A stretch of 64,000 bases of DNA from Desulfarculaceae bacterium (lineage in GTDB: Bacteria; Desulfobacterota; Desulfarculia; Desulfarculales; Desulfarculaceae), in NCBI GenBank assembly GCA_021737145.1, contig JAIPEN010000003.1:248001-312000 (forward strand), written 5' to 3'. The position numbers and the translations under genes are program-made. The notes under the pieces were generated by a model, which saw only the letters and a list, made by a program, of their open reading frames with translations, was not told where the DNA came from and did not search any database. Positions 44,848 to 53,471 of this stretch are shown in pieces (the stretch's first letter is position 1; each line of letters begins with the position of its first letter).

Positions 44848-46149
44848 TTAATACATCAGGTTGGGTAGCCAGAGCGCGATCTGGGGAAAGAGCACGATAA
44901 AGCCCGTGCCCACGATGAGGGCGATAAGGAAGGGCAGCGCGCCCTTGAATATCTTCTCCAGAGGCACGTCCTTGGCGATACCGTTCACCACATAGACGTT
45001 GATGCCCACCGGCGGGGTGATGACCCCCATCTGGGTGACCAGCACGATGATCACCCCGAACCACACCGGGTCGTAACCCAGGTCCATGATTATGGGATAG
45101 AAGATGGGGATGGTGAGCATGATCAGGGCCAGGGCGTCGATGAAGCAGCCGCCGAGGAGGTAGACCAGCACGATCATGGCCACCACCGCGAAGTCGGGCA
45201 TGTTCAGCCCGGCCACCCATTCGGCCACGTCGAAGGTGATGCGGGTGACGGCCAGGAAGTGGCCGAAAACCACCGCGCCCGCCACCAGCAGCAGCACCAT
45301 GCACGAGGTCCTGAGGGTCTCGTAGATGCTTTTGACGAAACCGGGCCAGGTGAGCTGGCGCCGCACCAGGGCCACCAGGCACACCGCCGCCGCGCCCACC
45401 GCGCCGGCCTCGGTGGGAGTGAACACCCCGGCGAAGAGCCCGCCCATGACCAGCATGAACACCAGCATGGTCTCGCCGGTCTCCCCCAGGGAGAGCATGC
45501 GCTCTTTCCAGGTGAAGGCGTTGCAGGCCGGTCCCTGCTGGGGCGCGAAATAGCAGTAAACCCAAACCGACAGGGCGAAGAAGATGGTGATGAACACCGC
45601 GGGCACGATGCCGGCCACGAACAGCTTGCCGATGGACTGCTCGGTGAGGATGCCGTAGACGATGAGCACCACGCTGGGGGGCATGAGCATGCCCAGTCCG
45701 CCGCCGGCGGCCACCGAGCCGGTGGCCAGCTCGTCGCCGTAGCCGTAGCGCTTCATCTCCGGCAGGCCCACCGTGGCCATGGTGGCGGCGGTGGCCGGGG
45801 AGGAGCCGCACACCGCGCCGAAGGCGGTGCAGGCGCAGACCGTGGCCGTGGCCAGGCCGCCCCGGTAGCAGCCCACCATCTTGTAGGCCGAATCGTAGAG
45901 CCGCCGGCTGATGCCCGCGTTGAAGGCGATCTGGCCCATGAAGATGAACAGGGGAATGATGGTCAGGCCGTAGGACGAGTACACGCTGTAAAAGTCCCGG
46001 GCCAGCAGCCGGAGGGCCGCCTCGCCGTTTACCTGCACCGCGAAGCCCACGAATCCCACCAGGGTCATTACGTAGGCCACGGGCATGCGGGTGAAGATGA
46101 CCGTGATCAGCACCAGGATGCCGATTATGCCTATGATGGTGGGATTCAT
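44848..46149 (-). CDS. dctM: TRAP transporter large permease DctM
   Basis: 433 aa from the ATG at 46149, overlapping dctQ by 4 bp (ATGA). About 12 membrane segments. Family signatures: IIPLFIFMGQIAFNAGIS, TAFGAVCGSSPATAATMATVG region, GMLMPPSVVLIVYGILTEQSI and VITPPVGINVYVVNGIAK. It forms the Na+-driven elevator with DctQ. The frame is open 57 codons further upstream, but this is inside dctQ. Confidence 0.95.
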   Translation of the reverse strand: MNPTIIGIIGILVLITVIFTRMPVAYVMTLVGFVGFAVQVNGEAALRLLARDFYSVYSSYGLTIIPLFIFMGQIAFNAGISRRLYDSAYKMVGCYRGGLATATVCACTAFGAVCGSSPATAATMATVGLPEMKRYGYGDELATGSVAAGGGLGMLMPPSVVLIVYGILTEQSIGKLFVAGIVPAVFITIFFALSVWVYCYFAPQQGPACNAFTWKERMLSLGETGETMLVFMLVMGGLFAGVFTPTEAGAVGAAAVCLVALVRRQLTWPGFVKSIYETLRTSCMVLLLVAGAVVFGHFLAVTRITFDVAEWVAGLNMPDFAVVAMIVLVYLLGGCFIDALALIMLTIPIFYPIIMDLGYDPVWFGVIIVLVTQMGVITPPVGINVYVVNGIAKDVPLEKIFKGALPFLIALIVGTGFIVLFPQIALWLPNLMY

Positions 46150-46631
46150 TTGCCGGCCGCCTTTTTCAGGTAGTTCACGCTGTCGGTAAAGATGACCAGG
46201 CTGAGCACCCCGAAGGCCACCGCCACCAGATAGATGAGGATGTAGTCCGGGAATTGCAGGCTCATGGAGACTTCGCCCGATTGCTTGACCGTGTTGCCGT
46301 AAAGGACCATCTGCCAGCACACCAGCCCGAAGAGCGTCCCGGCGAAGAGGTTGCCCACCCCGCTGTAGATGGCCTGGACCCGGGGGGTGAACTTGCGCAC
46401 GAAAAGATCCACCCCCACGTGGCCGTGCTCATGGTCGGTCATGGGCATGGCGCAGGCCAGCACGATGGTGGCCATGAAGCTTACGATCTCCACCGCCCCG
46501 AAGATGGGCCGGTTGAATGCGCGGAAGATCACGTCCACACAGGTGATGACCATCATGCCCACCAGGGCCGCGCCCCCTACGCGCTTGAGCAGGTTGATGA
46601 GTTGCTCAACCGCTTTCTCCCAGCTTTGCAC
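46146..46631 (-). CDS. dctQ: TRAP transporter small permease DctQ
   Basis: 161 aa from the GTG at 46631, which follows AGGGGAGAG; the frame is open 15 codons further but through the GC hairpin. Four membrane segments and the DctQ signatures VDVIFRAFNRPIFGAVEIVS, DHEHGHVGVDLFV and MSLQFPDYILIYLV. It joins DctM in the membrane. Confidence 0.9.
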   Translation of the reverse strand: MQSWEKAVEQLINLLKRVGGAALVGMMVITCVDVIFRAFNRPIFGAVEIVSFMATIVLACAMPMTDHEHGHVGVDLFVRKFTPRVQAIYSGVGNLFAGTLFGLVCWQMVLYGNTVKQSGEVSMSLQFPDYILIYLVAVAFGVLSLVIFTDSVNYLKKAAGK

Positions 46632-46651
46632 CAAACTCTCCCCTGATAAAC

Positions 46652-46674
46652 GGGGGCGGCCCGAAGGCCGCCCC
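46652..46674 (-). terminator. GC hairpin between dctP and dctQ
   Basis: A perfect 9-bp stem with a TTCG loop on the minus strand (GGGGCGGCC TTCG GGCCGCCCC), between the dctP stop (46688) and the dctQ start. No U-run follows, so it probably protects the dctP mRNA 3' end or causes partial termination, giving more binding protein than permease. Confidence 0.6.
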
Positions 46675-46687
46675 ATTTATGAATGGA

Positions 46688-47713
46688 TTACTTCTGGACT
46701 TCGGCCAGCTTCTTCTTGGTAAACTCCAGGGCCTCCTTGGCCGGCACACCCTTGGCGCTGGTCTCCTTGACGTACTCGTCCAGCACCGGATCGGTGGCCT
46801 TTTTCCAACGCGCGGCCTCCGCCGCCGACAGCGGGATGAACTTGCGGCCCTTCTTGAGCATCAGCTTGCGTCCGGCCTCGTCCGAAGCGTCCCAGGCCGC
46901 GCCGTGCTTGGGGATCCACTCCTTGTTGATCTGGATGATGATCTCCTGCACGTCCTTGGGCAGGGAGTTCCACTTGCCCTTGTTCATCACCACGTAGAAG
47001 GTGGAGGTGTAGGCGTTGGCATAGTTCTCGGTGCAGTAGTTGACCACGTCGGCCATCTTCCAGCCCTTGTTCACCTCCATGGGGTAGAGGGCGCCGTCAA
47101 CCACGCCGCGCTGCAGGGCCTGGTAGAGCTCGGGCATGGGCATGGCCACCGGGGTGCCGCCCAGGGCCTTGACCACCTTGGCGGTGGTGCCGTGGGAGCG
47201 GATCTTGAGGCCCTTCATATCCGCCATCTTCTTGACCGCCTTGCCCTTGGTGAACAGGATGCCGGGCCCGTGGGCGTTCAGGTACATCACCTGCACGTCG
47301 TCGAGTTCCTTGGGCTTGAACTTCCCATAGACCGCGTTGGCCACGGTGGTGGCGGCCTTGCCGCTCTTGTAGCCCAGGGGCAGGTCCACCACCTCCATCA
47401 GGGGGAAGCGGCCCCGGTTGTAGCCGAACAGGCAGAAGCCCAGGTCGCTCATTCCCTGCACCACGCCGTCGTACATCTGCTTGGCCTTGGTCAGGGTCTG
47501 GCCGGGGAAGTACTGCACCAGGACCTTGCCCTTGGTGCGCTTGCCCACTTCCTTGCACCAGGCATCGGCCAGCTTGGACTGGACGTGGCTGGGCGGAAAG
47601 AAGCAGGAGTAGGTCAGCGTGATCTGATCGTCCGCGGCGGCGGGCAGGGCCCCGATGGCAAACACCGCCATAAGGACAACCGTCAACGTTAAAGCCAGAA
47701 ACTTTTTGGACAT
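46688..47713 (-). CDS. dctP: TRAP transporter periplasmic solute-binding protein DctP
   Basis: 341 aa from the ATG at 47713 (AGGGAGGG upstream). Signal peptide (LALTLTVVLMAVFAIGALPAAA), then the DctP fold: ITLTYSCFFPPSHVQSKLAD, CKEVGKRTKGKVLVQYFPGQ, DMKGLKIRSHGTTAKVVKAL (with the carboxylate-binding Arg in the KIR segment) and VDGALYPMEVNKGWKMADV. The binding mode points to an organic acid. The frame is open further upstream, without a ribosome site. Confidence 0.94.
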   Translation of the reverse strand: MSKKFLALTLTVVLMAVFAIGALPAAADDQITLTYSCFFPPSHVQSKLADAWCKEVGKRTKGKVLVQYFPGQTLTKAKQMYDGVVQGMSDLGFCLFGYNRGRFPLMEVVDLPLGYKSGKAATTVANAVYGKFKPKELDDVQVMYLNAHGPGILFTKGKAVKKMADMKGLKIRSHGTTAKVVKALGGTPVAMPMPELYQALQRGVVDGALYPMEVNKGWKMADVVNYCTENYANAYTSTFYVVMNKGKWNSLPKDVQEIIIQINKEWIPKHGAAWDASDEAGRKLMLKKGRKFIPLSAAEAARWKKATDPVLDEYVKETSAKGVPAKEALEFTKKKLAEVQK

Positions 47714-48097
47714 GATTCCCTCCCTTGTGCGGCGGCCTGCCCATAGGCCGCTCTCATAACCCTTTATCCGGCCAGGGCCGGACATCCTTCCTGGTGTTGC
47801 AACAAGGGTGTAGCTCTAGAGAAGGATAATATACGAGCCTTAACGGCTGCAAACGCGGCCACGGCCATCGCCGCGGCCGCGCGTTTCATCATGTCCCAGC
47901 GTAAATTTCACCTGGCCGGGCACCACCACGGGGCTGCGAAATCAACATGCCCCAGCGGCCGCCAAGCGTCCAGCTAAATAATAATTTTTTCACTTCGCGG
48001 GTTTACCTGGTGAGTTCATGCCTGAATCATAGGGAGGCGGCCCCCCAGCCTACCATGACGGCGGTCATGTACCGTGTTTTTCCGGAAAATAGCGGGC
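47714..48097. other. Control region upstream of dctP
   Basis: A 384-bp gap between the Crp/Fnr gene and dctP. It contains a candidate promoter (listed), an imperfect inverted repeat of AAACGCGGCC / GGCCGCGCGTTT at about 47850-47888 just upstream of the -35, an AT-rich stretch near 47978-47995 and a perfect inverted repeat CATGAC-GGCG-GTCATG (48054-48069). No gene was found. Confidence 0.55.
47826..47853 (-). promoter_or_regulatory. Candidate sigma-70 promoter of dctPQM
   Basis: Minus strand TTTGCA (47848-47853), 16-bp spacer, TATTAT (47826-47831); the leader to the dctP ATG is about 105 nt. Confidence 0.4.
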
Positions 48098-48802
48098 CTA
48101 GACCCAGAGGGGCTGGTCGTCCAGGCTTTTCAGGGAGGCGGGGGAGACGATCATCACCAGGCCCCGCCGGCTCTCCACGATGCCCAGGCCCCGGAGGCGG
48201 GCCATGGTGCGCAGGGTGGACTCGGTGGTGGTGCCGGCCAGCTCGGCCAACTCGCCGCTGGTCAGCTTGATCTCGGAGCCGAACTTCTCCAGCAAGGTGG
48301 TGAGCACCCGGACCACCCGCTGCTCCACCCGCTTTTCCACCATGTCCACGATGCGGCTGTTGGCGCTGTCGATGGCCTTGCCCAGGATGGTCATGATGTT
48401 GGCCAGGAGCACCGGGTTGGCCACCGCGAACTCGACGAACTCGGCCCGGGGGACGCAGGCCACCACGCTGTCTTGCATGGCCTCGGCCGAAAGGATGCGG
48501 GGACTGCCGGTGAAGGGCCCGATGAGGTTGAGGGGCTCGCCGCGCTTGGCCAGGAGATAGGTGATGCACACGCCGCTGGAGGAGGAGATGAACACCTTCA
48601 CCATGCCCTGGGCCACCAGATAGAAGTATTCGCAGGGGTCTTCCTGCAAGAACACCGGCGCGCCCTTGCCGAAACGGGCGTAAAAGGACATGCCCGCCAC
48701 CTGCTCTATCTGCTTGGGGTCCAGGCCGTCGAAGCCCATGGCCCGGGCGAACAGGTCCCGCCGTTCTTCGGGCGTGCTGTCCACCAAGCTTCCCCGCGCC
48801 AT
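48098..48802 (-). CDS. Crp/Fnr-family transcriptional regulator
   Basis: 234 aa. N-terminal cNMP-binding fold (SFYARFGKGAPVFLQEDPCE, YFYLVAQGMVKVFISSSSG), dimerisation helix (AIDSANSRIVDMVEKRVEQR) and C-terminal HTH_Crp (LTSGELAELAGTTTESTLRTMARLRGLG region). The N-terminal Cys set of FNR is missing; only isolated cysteines occur, so oxygen sensing by an Fe-S cluster is unlikely. The effector could be a nucleotide or other small molecule. It lies upstream of dctP on the same strand and may control the TRAP genes. Confidence 0.88.
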   Translation of the reverse strand: MARGSLVDSTPEERRDLFARAMGFDGLDPKQIEQVAGMSFYARFGKGAPVFLQEDPCEYFYLVAQGMVKVFISSSSGVCITYLLAKRGEPLNLIGPFTGSPRILSAEAMQDSVVACVPRAEFVEFAVANPVLLANIMTILGKAIDSANSRIVDMVEKRVEQRVVRVLTTLLEKFGSEIKLTSGELAELAGTTTESTLRTMARLRGLGIVESRRGLVMIVSPASLKSLDDQPLWV

Positions 48803-48994
48803 GATCTCCCCTCGCCGCGGAGGGCCATCGCCCCGCCGCTACGCGCCCCCCGCTCTATATCACACTGCGAGCTAGGATATCCGAGCCCGAGCGGACCAGT
48901 CAAGACGGGGCAAAGGGACATGACGCCCGGCCCATGGCGGCGTTACAATTATTATTAAAGGCCGTTATGGGGGGATCGAACCCATGGAGGACGC

Positions 48995-49471
48995 ATGCCG
49001 TTTCTGAAGAACAAGCTGCGCGGGGCCGCGGCCCTGCTGGTGGCCGGGCTGATGCTGGCGGGGGCCCTGGCCTGTGGGGAATATTACCTGGACCCGGGGC
49101 CCAATCCGGCCCGCATCCGGGTGAAGCTGTGGGCCATGGTGCCGGCCAAGCTCAAGCAGGTGCCCAGCGAGTGGATCTACTGGGACTGGAGCCTGAGGCT
49201 GGTGGTGCCCAAGGGCGCCTACCCCATGCTGCCTCCCACCGTGAAGCAGGACTTTTACACCATCCCCAACACCAACCCCCTGGTGCGCGACGTGACCTTC
49301 CTGGCCCCGCCGGGCAAGCGCAAGTATCTGCTGGAGGTGTACGGCTACGCCATCCGCCAGCGGGGAGAGCACTCGGGCCCCAAGATTCTCACCTATCTGC
49401 AGCAGACCTTGGAGCTGGACCTGCCGCCCGGGGGCAGCTATCTCATCGAGCGCCGGGTGGGGGGCCAATAG
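48995..49471 (+). CDS. Exported protein of unknown function, probable lipoprotein
   Basis: 158 aa. The N-terminal signal sequence (LRGAAALLVAGLMLAGALAC) ends at a Cys with ALAC as lipobox, so it is either lipidated or cleaved nearby. The mature part is beta-rich (SLRLVVPKGAYPMLPP, DVTFLAPPGKRKYLLEVYGY) and ends in a basic tail. No family was recognised. It stands alone before the three-PAS kinase gene. The ATG has GGAGGACG 4 bp upstream. Confidence 0.6.
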   Translation: MPFLKNKLRGAAALLVAGLMLAGALACGEYYLDPGPNPARIRVKLWAMVPAKLKQVPSEWIYWDWSLRLVVPKGAYPMLPPTVKQDFYTIPNTNPLVRDVTFLAPPGKRKYLLEVYGYAIRQRGEHSGPKILTYLQQTLELDLPPGGSYLIERRVGGQ

Positions 49472-49609
49472 TCCCTGAGCCGCATGGCTTTGCCGGCTGA
49501 CCCGGGAGGGGCGGCTGGCTTATAATTGAACTACAGGGGGTGACGCCTTGGCGGAGCGGAACCGGGCTCCGCCCGCCTGCCGGTCAGGGTCCGGGAAAGG
49601 AGGCGCGCC

Positions 49610-51565
49610 ATGCCGCCTGACCACCCACCACCCTCGGCGCATCAGGAAATCGAAGAGCTCAAGAGCCGGCTGCGCGAGCTGCGCGGGGACGAGTCCCTGG
49701 GCGGCCAAGACCAGCGGGAGGCCAAGTTCCGGGCTCTGACCGAGACCGCGGCCTCGGCCATCTTCATCATCCAGGACGGCCGCTTCGTGTACATGAACCC
49801 GGCCGGCCAGGAGCTGAGCGGCTACGGCCACGATGAGCTAAAGAAGATGGACTTCTTGTCCATCGTGCATCCCGACTTCCGCTCCCAAACCCAGCAATAC
49901 GCCAGCAAGCGCCTGGAAGGCCATCCCGCGCCTTCCCGCTACGAGATCAAGATAATCACCAAGGACGGCCGCGAGCTGTGGGCCGAGCTGACCGCCTCGC
50001 TTTTCGAGCACCAGGGGCGGCCGGCCACCATCGGCACGGCCACCGACATCACCGGGCACAAGCAGGCCCAGGAGTCGCTGCAGGAATCGCAAAAGCGCCT
50101 GGCCGACATCATCAACTTCCTGCCCGACCCCACCTTTGCCATCAACCGCAAGGGCCAGGTGATCGTATGGAACCGGGCCATAGAGGAGCTGACCGGCATC
50201 CCGGCCGGCGACATCATCGGCAAGGGGGATTATGAGTACGCCCTGCCCTTCTGGGGCGAGCGGCGGCCCATCCTGGCCGATCTGGCCATGGAGTGGGACC
50301 AGAGCTACGAGGACCGTTACCCCTTTGTCAGCCGCCAGGGCCACACCTTGCTCACCGAGGCCTTTGCCCCGGCCGTTCCGCCGGATGGCGCCTTTTTGTG
50401 GGGCAAGGCCGCGGCCCTGTTCAACTCCCAGGGCGAGGTGGTGGGGGCCATCGAGACGGTGCGCGACATCACCGAGCGCAAGGGCATGGAAGAGGCCCTG
50501 CGCGAGTCGGCCGCCCGCCATCTGGCCCTGGTCAACAGCCTGCCGGTGGGGGTGATATCGGTGGACCCCCGCTTCCGGGTCACCGAGATAAATCCCCAGG
50601 GCCTGGACATCCTGGGCTACAGCCAGGAGGAGGCGCTGGGCCGCCCCTGCCGCGAGGTGCTGCGCTCCGAGGCCTGCGAGCGGCGCTGCCCCATCAAGAG
50701 CTCCCTGGGCAGCCGCCAGCCCACCGGGCCGGTGGACACCAACTTCCTGAGCAAGGACGGGGTGCGCAAGGCGGTGCGCCTGTGGGCCTCGGGGCTCTAC
50801 AACGCCGAGGGCGAGCTGATCGGCGGGGTGGAGGTGTTCCAGGACGTGAGCCAGCTAAAGGCCCTGGAGCGGGAGCGGGCCAACCTGGTGTCCATGTTCG
50901 CCCACGACATGAAGACCCCCCTGGTGGGCATCCAGGGTTTCGCCCTGCGCCTGCTCAAGCGGGGCGAGCAAACCGAGCCGGCCAAGCAGCAACAATACCT
51001 GGAGGTGATCCGCCGCCAGGCCGGGCAACTGGAAAAAATCATCAACGATTTTCTGGATTTCGCCCGTTTGGAGACCGGTGGCCTAAAGCTGAACTTCAGC
51101 GCCGTGGACCTGGAAAAGGAGTTCATCGAGCTTTTGGAGGACTTCACCCCCCGCTTCCGGCAAAAGGGCCTGGGCCTGGAGTTGCGCAGCGGGGAGAAGC
51201 TTCCGGTGGTCGAGGCCGACCCGGTGCACCTGCGCCGCGCCTTCGGCAACCTGCTGGACAACGCGCTCAAGTACTCCGAGGCGCCGGGCACGGTGAGCAT
51301 CGAGGCCCAGGACAACGGAGAAACGGTGACCCTGCGCTTTCGCGACCAGGGCGCGGGCATTCCCGCCGAGGACCTGCCCTACATCTTCGACATGTTCTAC
51401 CGCTCGGGCAGCCAGGGCAAGAAGGCGGGGCACGGCCTGGGCCTGGCCGGGGTGGAGGCGATCGTGCGGGGCCACGGCGGACGGGTGATGGTGGCCAGCG
51501 AGCTGGACCAGGGTTCGGTGTTCTCTTTGGAGCTGCCCAAGCGGCAGCCGGGCGAGGAGGCCTAG
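49610..51565 (+). CDS. Multi-PAS sensor histidine kinase, soluble
   Basis: 651 aa, ATG behind AAAGGAGG. A short coiled coil (EIEELKSRLRELRGD) is followed by three PAS domains: about 35-155 (AIFIIQDGRFVYMNPAGQEL), 165-300 (PDPTFAINRKGQVIVWNRAI) and 305-420 (PVGVISVDPRFRVTEINPQG). Then come HisKA with phospho-His in FAHDMKTPLVGIQGF (about residue 432) and HATPase_c with N-box NLLDNALKYSE, G1 FRDQGAGIP and G2 AGHGLGLAG. PAS 3 contains CREVLRSEACERRCPIK, a Cys-rich loop that may sense redox or metal. No membrane segment and no adjacent response regulator, so its partner is elsewhere. Confidence 0.93.
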   Translation: MPPDHPPPSAHQEIEELKSRLRELRGDESLGGQDQREAKFRALTETAASAIFIIQDGRFVYMNPAGQELSGYGHDELKKMDFLSIVHPDFRSQTQQYASKRLEGHPAPSRYEIKIITKDGRELWAELTASLFEHQGRPATIGTATDITGHKQAQESLQESQKRLADIINFLPDPTFAINRKGQVIVWNRAIEELTGIPAGDIIGKGDYEYALPFWGERRPILADLAMEWDQSYEDRYPFVSRQGHTLLTEAFAPAVPPDGAFLWGKAAALFNSQGEVVGAIETVRDITERKGMEEALRESAARHLALVNSLPVGVISVDPRFRVTEINPQGLDILGYSQEEALGRPCREVLRSEACERRCPIKSSLGSRQPTGPVDTNFLSKDGVRKAVRLWASGLYNAEGELIGGVEVFQDVSQLKALERERANLVSMFAHDMKTPLVGIQGFALRLLKRGEQTEPAKQQQYLEVIRRQAGQLEKIINDFLDFARLETGGLKLNFSAVDLEKEFIELLEDFTPRFRQKGLGLELRSGEKLPVVEADPVHLRRAFGNLLDNALKYSEAPGTVSIEAQDNGETVTLRFRDQGAGIPAEDLPYIFDMFYRSGSQGKKAGHGLGLAGVEAIVRGHGGRVMVASELDQGSVFSLELPKRQPGEEA

Positions 51566-52350
51566 TCCAGCACCGGCAGGGTCTTGGGCTGCAGGCTGGG
51601 GCCGAAGGCCTTTTCCAGGATGTCCTTGCCCGAACCGGGGCCCTGCTTTTCCGGGGCCCGGGGGGAGTCGTAGGAAATGGCGGCCTTGGCGGCCGGCTGC
51701 CGGTCCCCGCCCAGGGAGTAGTCGATGCCCTGGAGTTGGCGGGGGCTGCTGCGGCGCTCGCCTTCGGCCTCGGGCGTGGGGTACTTGGGCTCCAGACGCC
51801 GGAAGCGGCGCAGATGGTGCTTGAGGTTGGTGGCGCCCATGCGCTCGAGCACCGGCAATATCTGGGGACGGGCGAAGACGAACACGTTGAGCACCCGGGG
51901 GGAGAACTGGTCGGTGTTGCCCAAAAGCTCCAGCTCCTGGAGCATCTCCTCGCTGAGCATATGGGCGTCCTTGACCAGGAGCAGGATTTTCTTGCCTTCG
52001 CGGTGACAGGTCTCGATGGCCGCCCGCAGGTCCAGCAGGAAGCGGGCCTTGTAGTTGCACTCCGGGATGTTCAGGCTGGGGCCCACCTCGCGGCACAGAT
52101 CCATGGGCGAGTGCACCTTCTGGGCGCTGATCACCACGGTGAGGTAGTTGTCCGGCAGGCGGCCGCACAGGCAGTCGATCAGCTCGCCCTTGCCGCTGCC
52201 CGCCTGGCCCACCACCATGGCCCAGCCTTCGCTACGCTCGGCGGATACGATCAAGGTGGCCATGGCTTCCCGCTGACTGGGGGTCAGGTCGTTATCATCC
52301 CAAGGCCGGGACACGCCGTCAGAGTTGTCTGGAGGTTTTGCTGAAGCCAC
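51562..52350 (-). CDS. ExeA-like AAA ATPase
   Basis: 262 aa from the GTG at 52350 (AGGAGAA upstream); a TTG 11 codons earlier is the ORF limit. Walker A GQAGSGKGEL, Walker B-like ILLLVKDAHML, and a GATNLKHHLRRFRRL helical region, matching ExeA/GspA/TniB-type AAA ATPases used in type II secretion, MSHA pili or transposition. There is no peptidoglycan-binding or membrane segment; the C-terminal about 70 residues are low-complexity and probably disordered. It stands alone, with its stop overlapping the kinase stop (CTAG), so the partner system is unknown. Confidence 0.65.
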   Translation of the reverse strand: MASAKPPDNSDGVSRPWDDNDLTPSQREAMATLIVSAERSEGWAMVVGQAGSGKGELIDCLCGRLPDNYLTVVISAQKVHSPMDLCREVGPSLNIPECNYKARFLLDLRAAIETCHREGKKILLLVKDAHMLSEEMLQELELLGNTDQFSPRVLNVFVFARPQILPVLERMGATNLKHHLRRFRRLEPKYPTPEAEGERRSSPRQLQGIDYSLGGDRQPAAKAAISYDSPRAPEKQGPGSGKDILEKAFGPSLQPKTLPVLD

Positions 52351-52673
52351 GCGCGCCGTTCTCCTATGAGTGGGCCAGACCAATTATTGCGTGGCCGGGG
52401 GCAAGATTCGCGGGAATCACTGGCGACGCTTCAGGTCGTTGTGCTCATTGCTTGGTTGAGCCTATATTAATAAACATAATGCCTATATGGATTCACCGCA
52501 ACCCTACGTAATGAGTCGCATTTAAATCCTAGCAATATTATAGAGAAAATCGGGCCTTAAACTCGGGAAATAAGTCTCCGCGCCCATTTATTTCTAAATT
52601 GTAACATATATAGAAAAGCGTTTGGCACGGCGCCAACCGCTTTACATGGGCCCTGCCGCCGGCCACGGGCCGG
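52351..52673. other. AT-rich intergenic spacer
   Basis: From about 52440 to 52625 the composition changes to strongly AT-rich (TATTAATAAACATAATGCC, then ATTATAGAGAAAATC, then TTATTTCTAAATTGTAAC), unlike the rest of the window. It may hold the ATPase promoter and a minus-strand transcript end for the binding-protein gene. No gene, repeat or terminator could be assigned. Confidence 0.5.
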
Positions 52674-53471
52674 CTAGTGCAGATAGCGCTCGCGCAGGCG
52701 CTGAATCTCCGTCCCGGACACCAGGGCCAACCCCTTGTTTATTATGGACAACAAAATCTTGTTACCCTTTTTGACCGGCAAGGCCAGATCGTTGCGCTCC
52801 ACCACCGCGTTGCCCGGGGCCCAGGAGATTTTATTAGCCATCTTCAGCCGTTTGCGCCAATAGAGCACCACCGGATCGTCTATGACCACCGCATCCACCT
52901 GGTCCGCGCCCAGGGCGGCCACGCATCCCCGGTAGGTGTCGTAGAGCACCGGGTTGATGTTGTTTCTTATGAGCAGCGCGGCCCCGGAGTCGCCGACCAC
53001 CGCGCCCACCTGCATGCCGCGCAGGCTCTCCAGGCCGCTGACCCCCCTGGTGGTTTCGTTGATGAATATGGCCGCAGTCACCGGATAGAAGGGGTCGGAG
53101 AAATCCAGGAACAAACGGCGCTCCCCCAGGGGGAACATGCCGGTGGTGGAGTCCAGGGTGCCGGCCCTCAACTGGGTTAGCTGCGGGAGGCTGTCCACGG
53201 GCAACAGCTCGATCTCCAGGCCCAGCTTGGAGGCCATGGCCTTCCACATATCCACGCAGATGCCCTCGGGCAGGCCCGAGGCCCCCACAAAGGAGAAGGG
53301 ATGGTAGGTGGTGTCCGTGGCCACCCTGATGGGACCATGGTCATCCAACCAGGCGCGCTCCTTGCGGGTCAGGGGATCCTGGTTGGCTCCCATGTTGCCG
53401 CAGGCCGCCGCCACCAACAGGGTCAGCAGGCAAGCCAGCCCCCCCAACCACACACTGGCCGTCTTTTTCAA
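52674..53471 (-). CDS. PBPb-type solute-binding lipoprotein coupled to korB
   Basis: 265 aa, TTG start overlapping the korB stop (TTGA). Lipoprotein signal with lipobox VAAAC (Cys about 24). Bacterial periplasmic-binding fold type II: IRVATDTTYHPFSFVGASGL, LPQLTQLRAGTLDSTTGMF, RRLFLDFSDPFYPV and AVVIDDPVVLYW. These domains bind amino acids in ABC systems or act as sensors. No permease or ATPase is nearby. A second protein of the same family lies at 62608-63402. Confidence 0.82.
   Translation of the reverse strand: MKKTASVWLGGLACLLTLLVAAACGNMGANQDPLTRKERAWLDDHGPIRVATDTTYHPFSFVGASGLPEGICVDMWKAMASKLGLEIELLPVDSLPQLTQLRAGTLDSTTGMFPLGERRLFLDFSDPFYPVTAAIFINETTRGVSGLESLRGMQVGAVVGDSGAALLIRNNINPVLYDTYRGCVAALGADQVDAVVIDDPVVLYWRKRLKMANKISWAPGNAVVERNDLALPVKKGNKILLSIINKGLALVSGTEIQRLRERYLH

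Noticed and set aside
47780..47830. TGCAACAAGGGTG as a sigma-54 site for dctP
   Set aside because: The -24 GG is missing, so the match is only to the -12 part.
48085..48101. AAAATAGCGGGCCTAG at the Crp/Fnr stop, similar to a repeat terminus
   Set aside because: The ATTTCATGA part is absent and no second terminus was found; probably chance.
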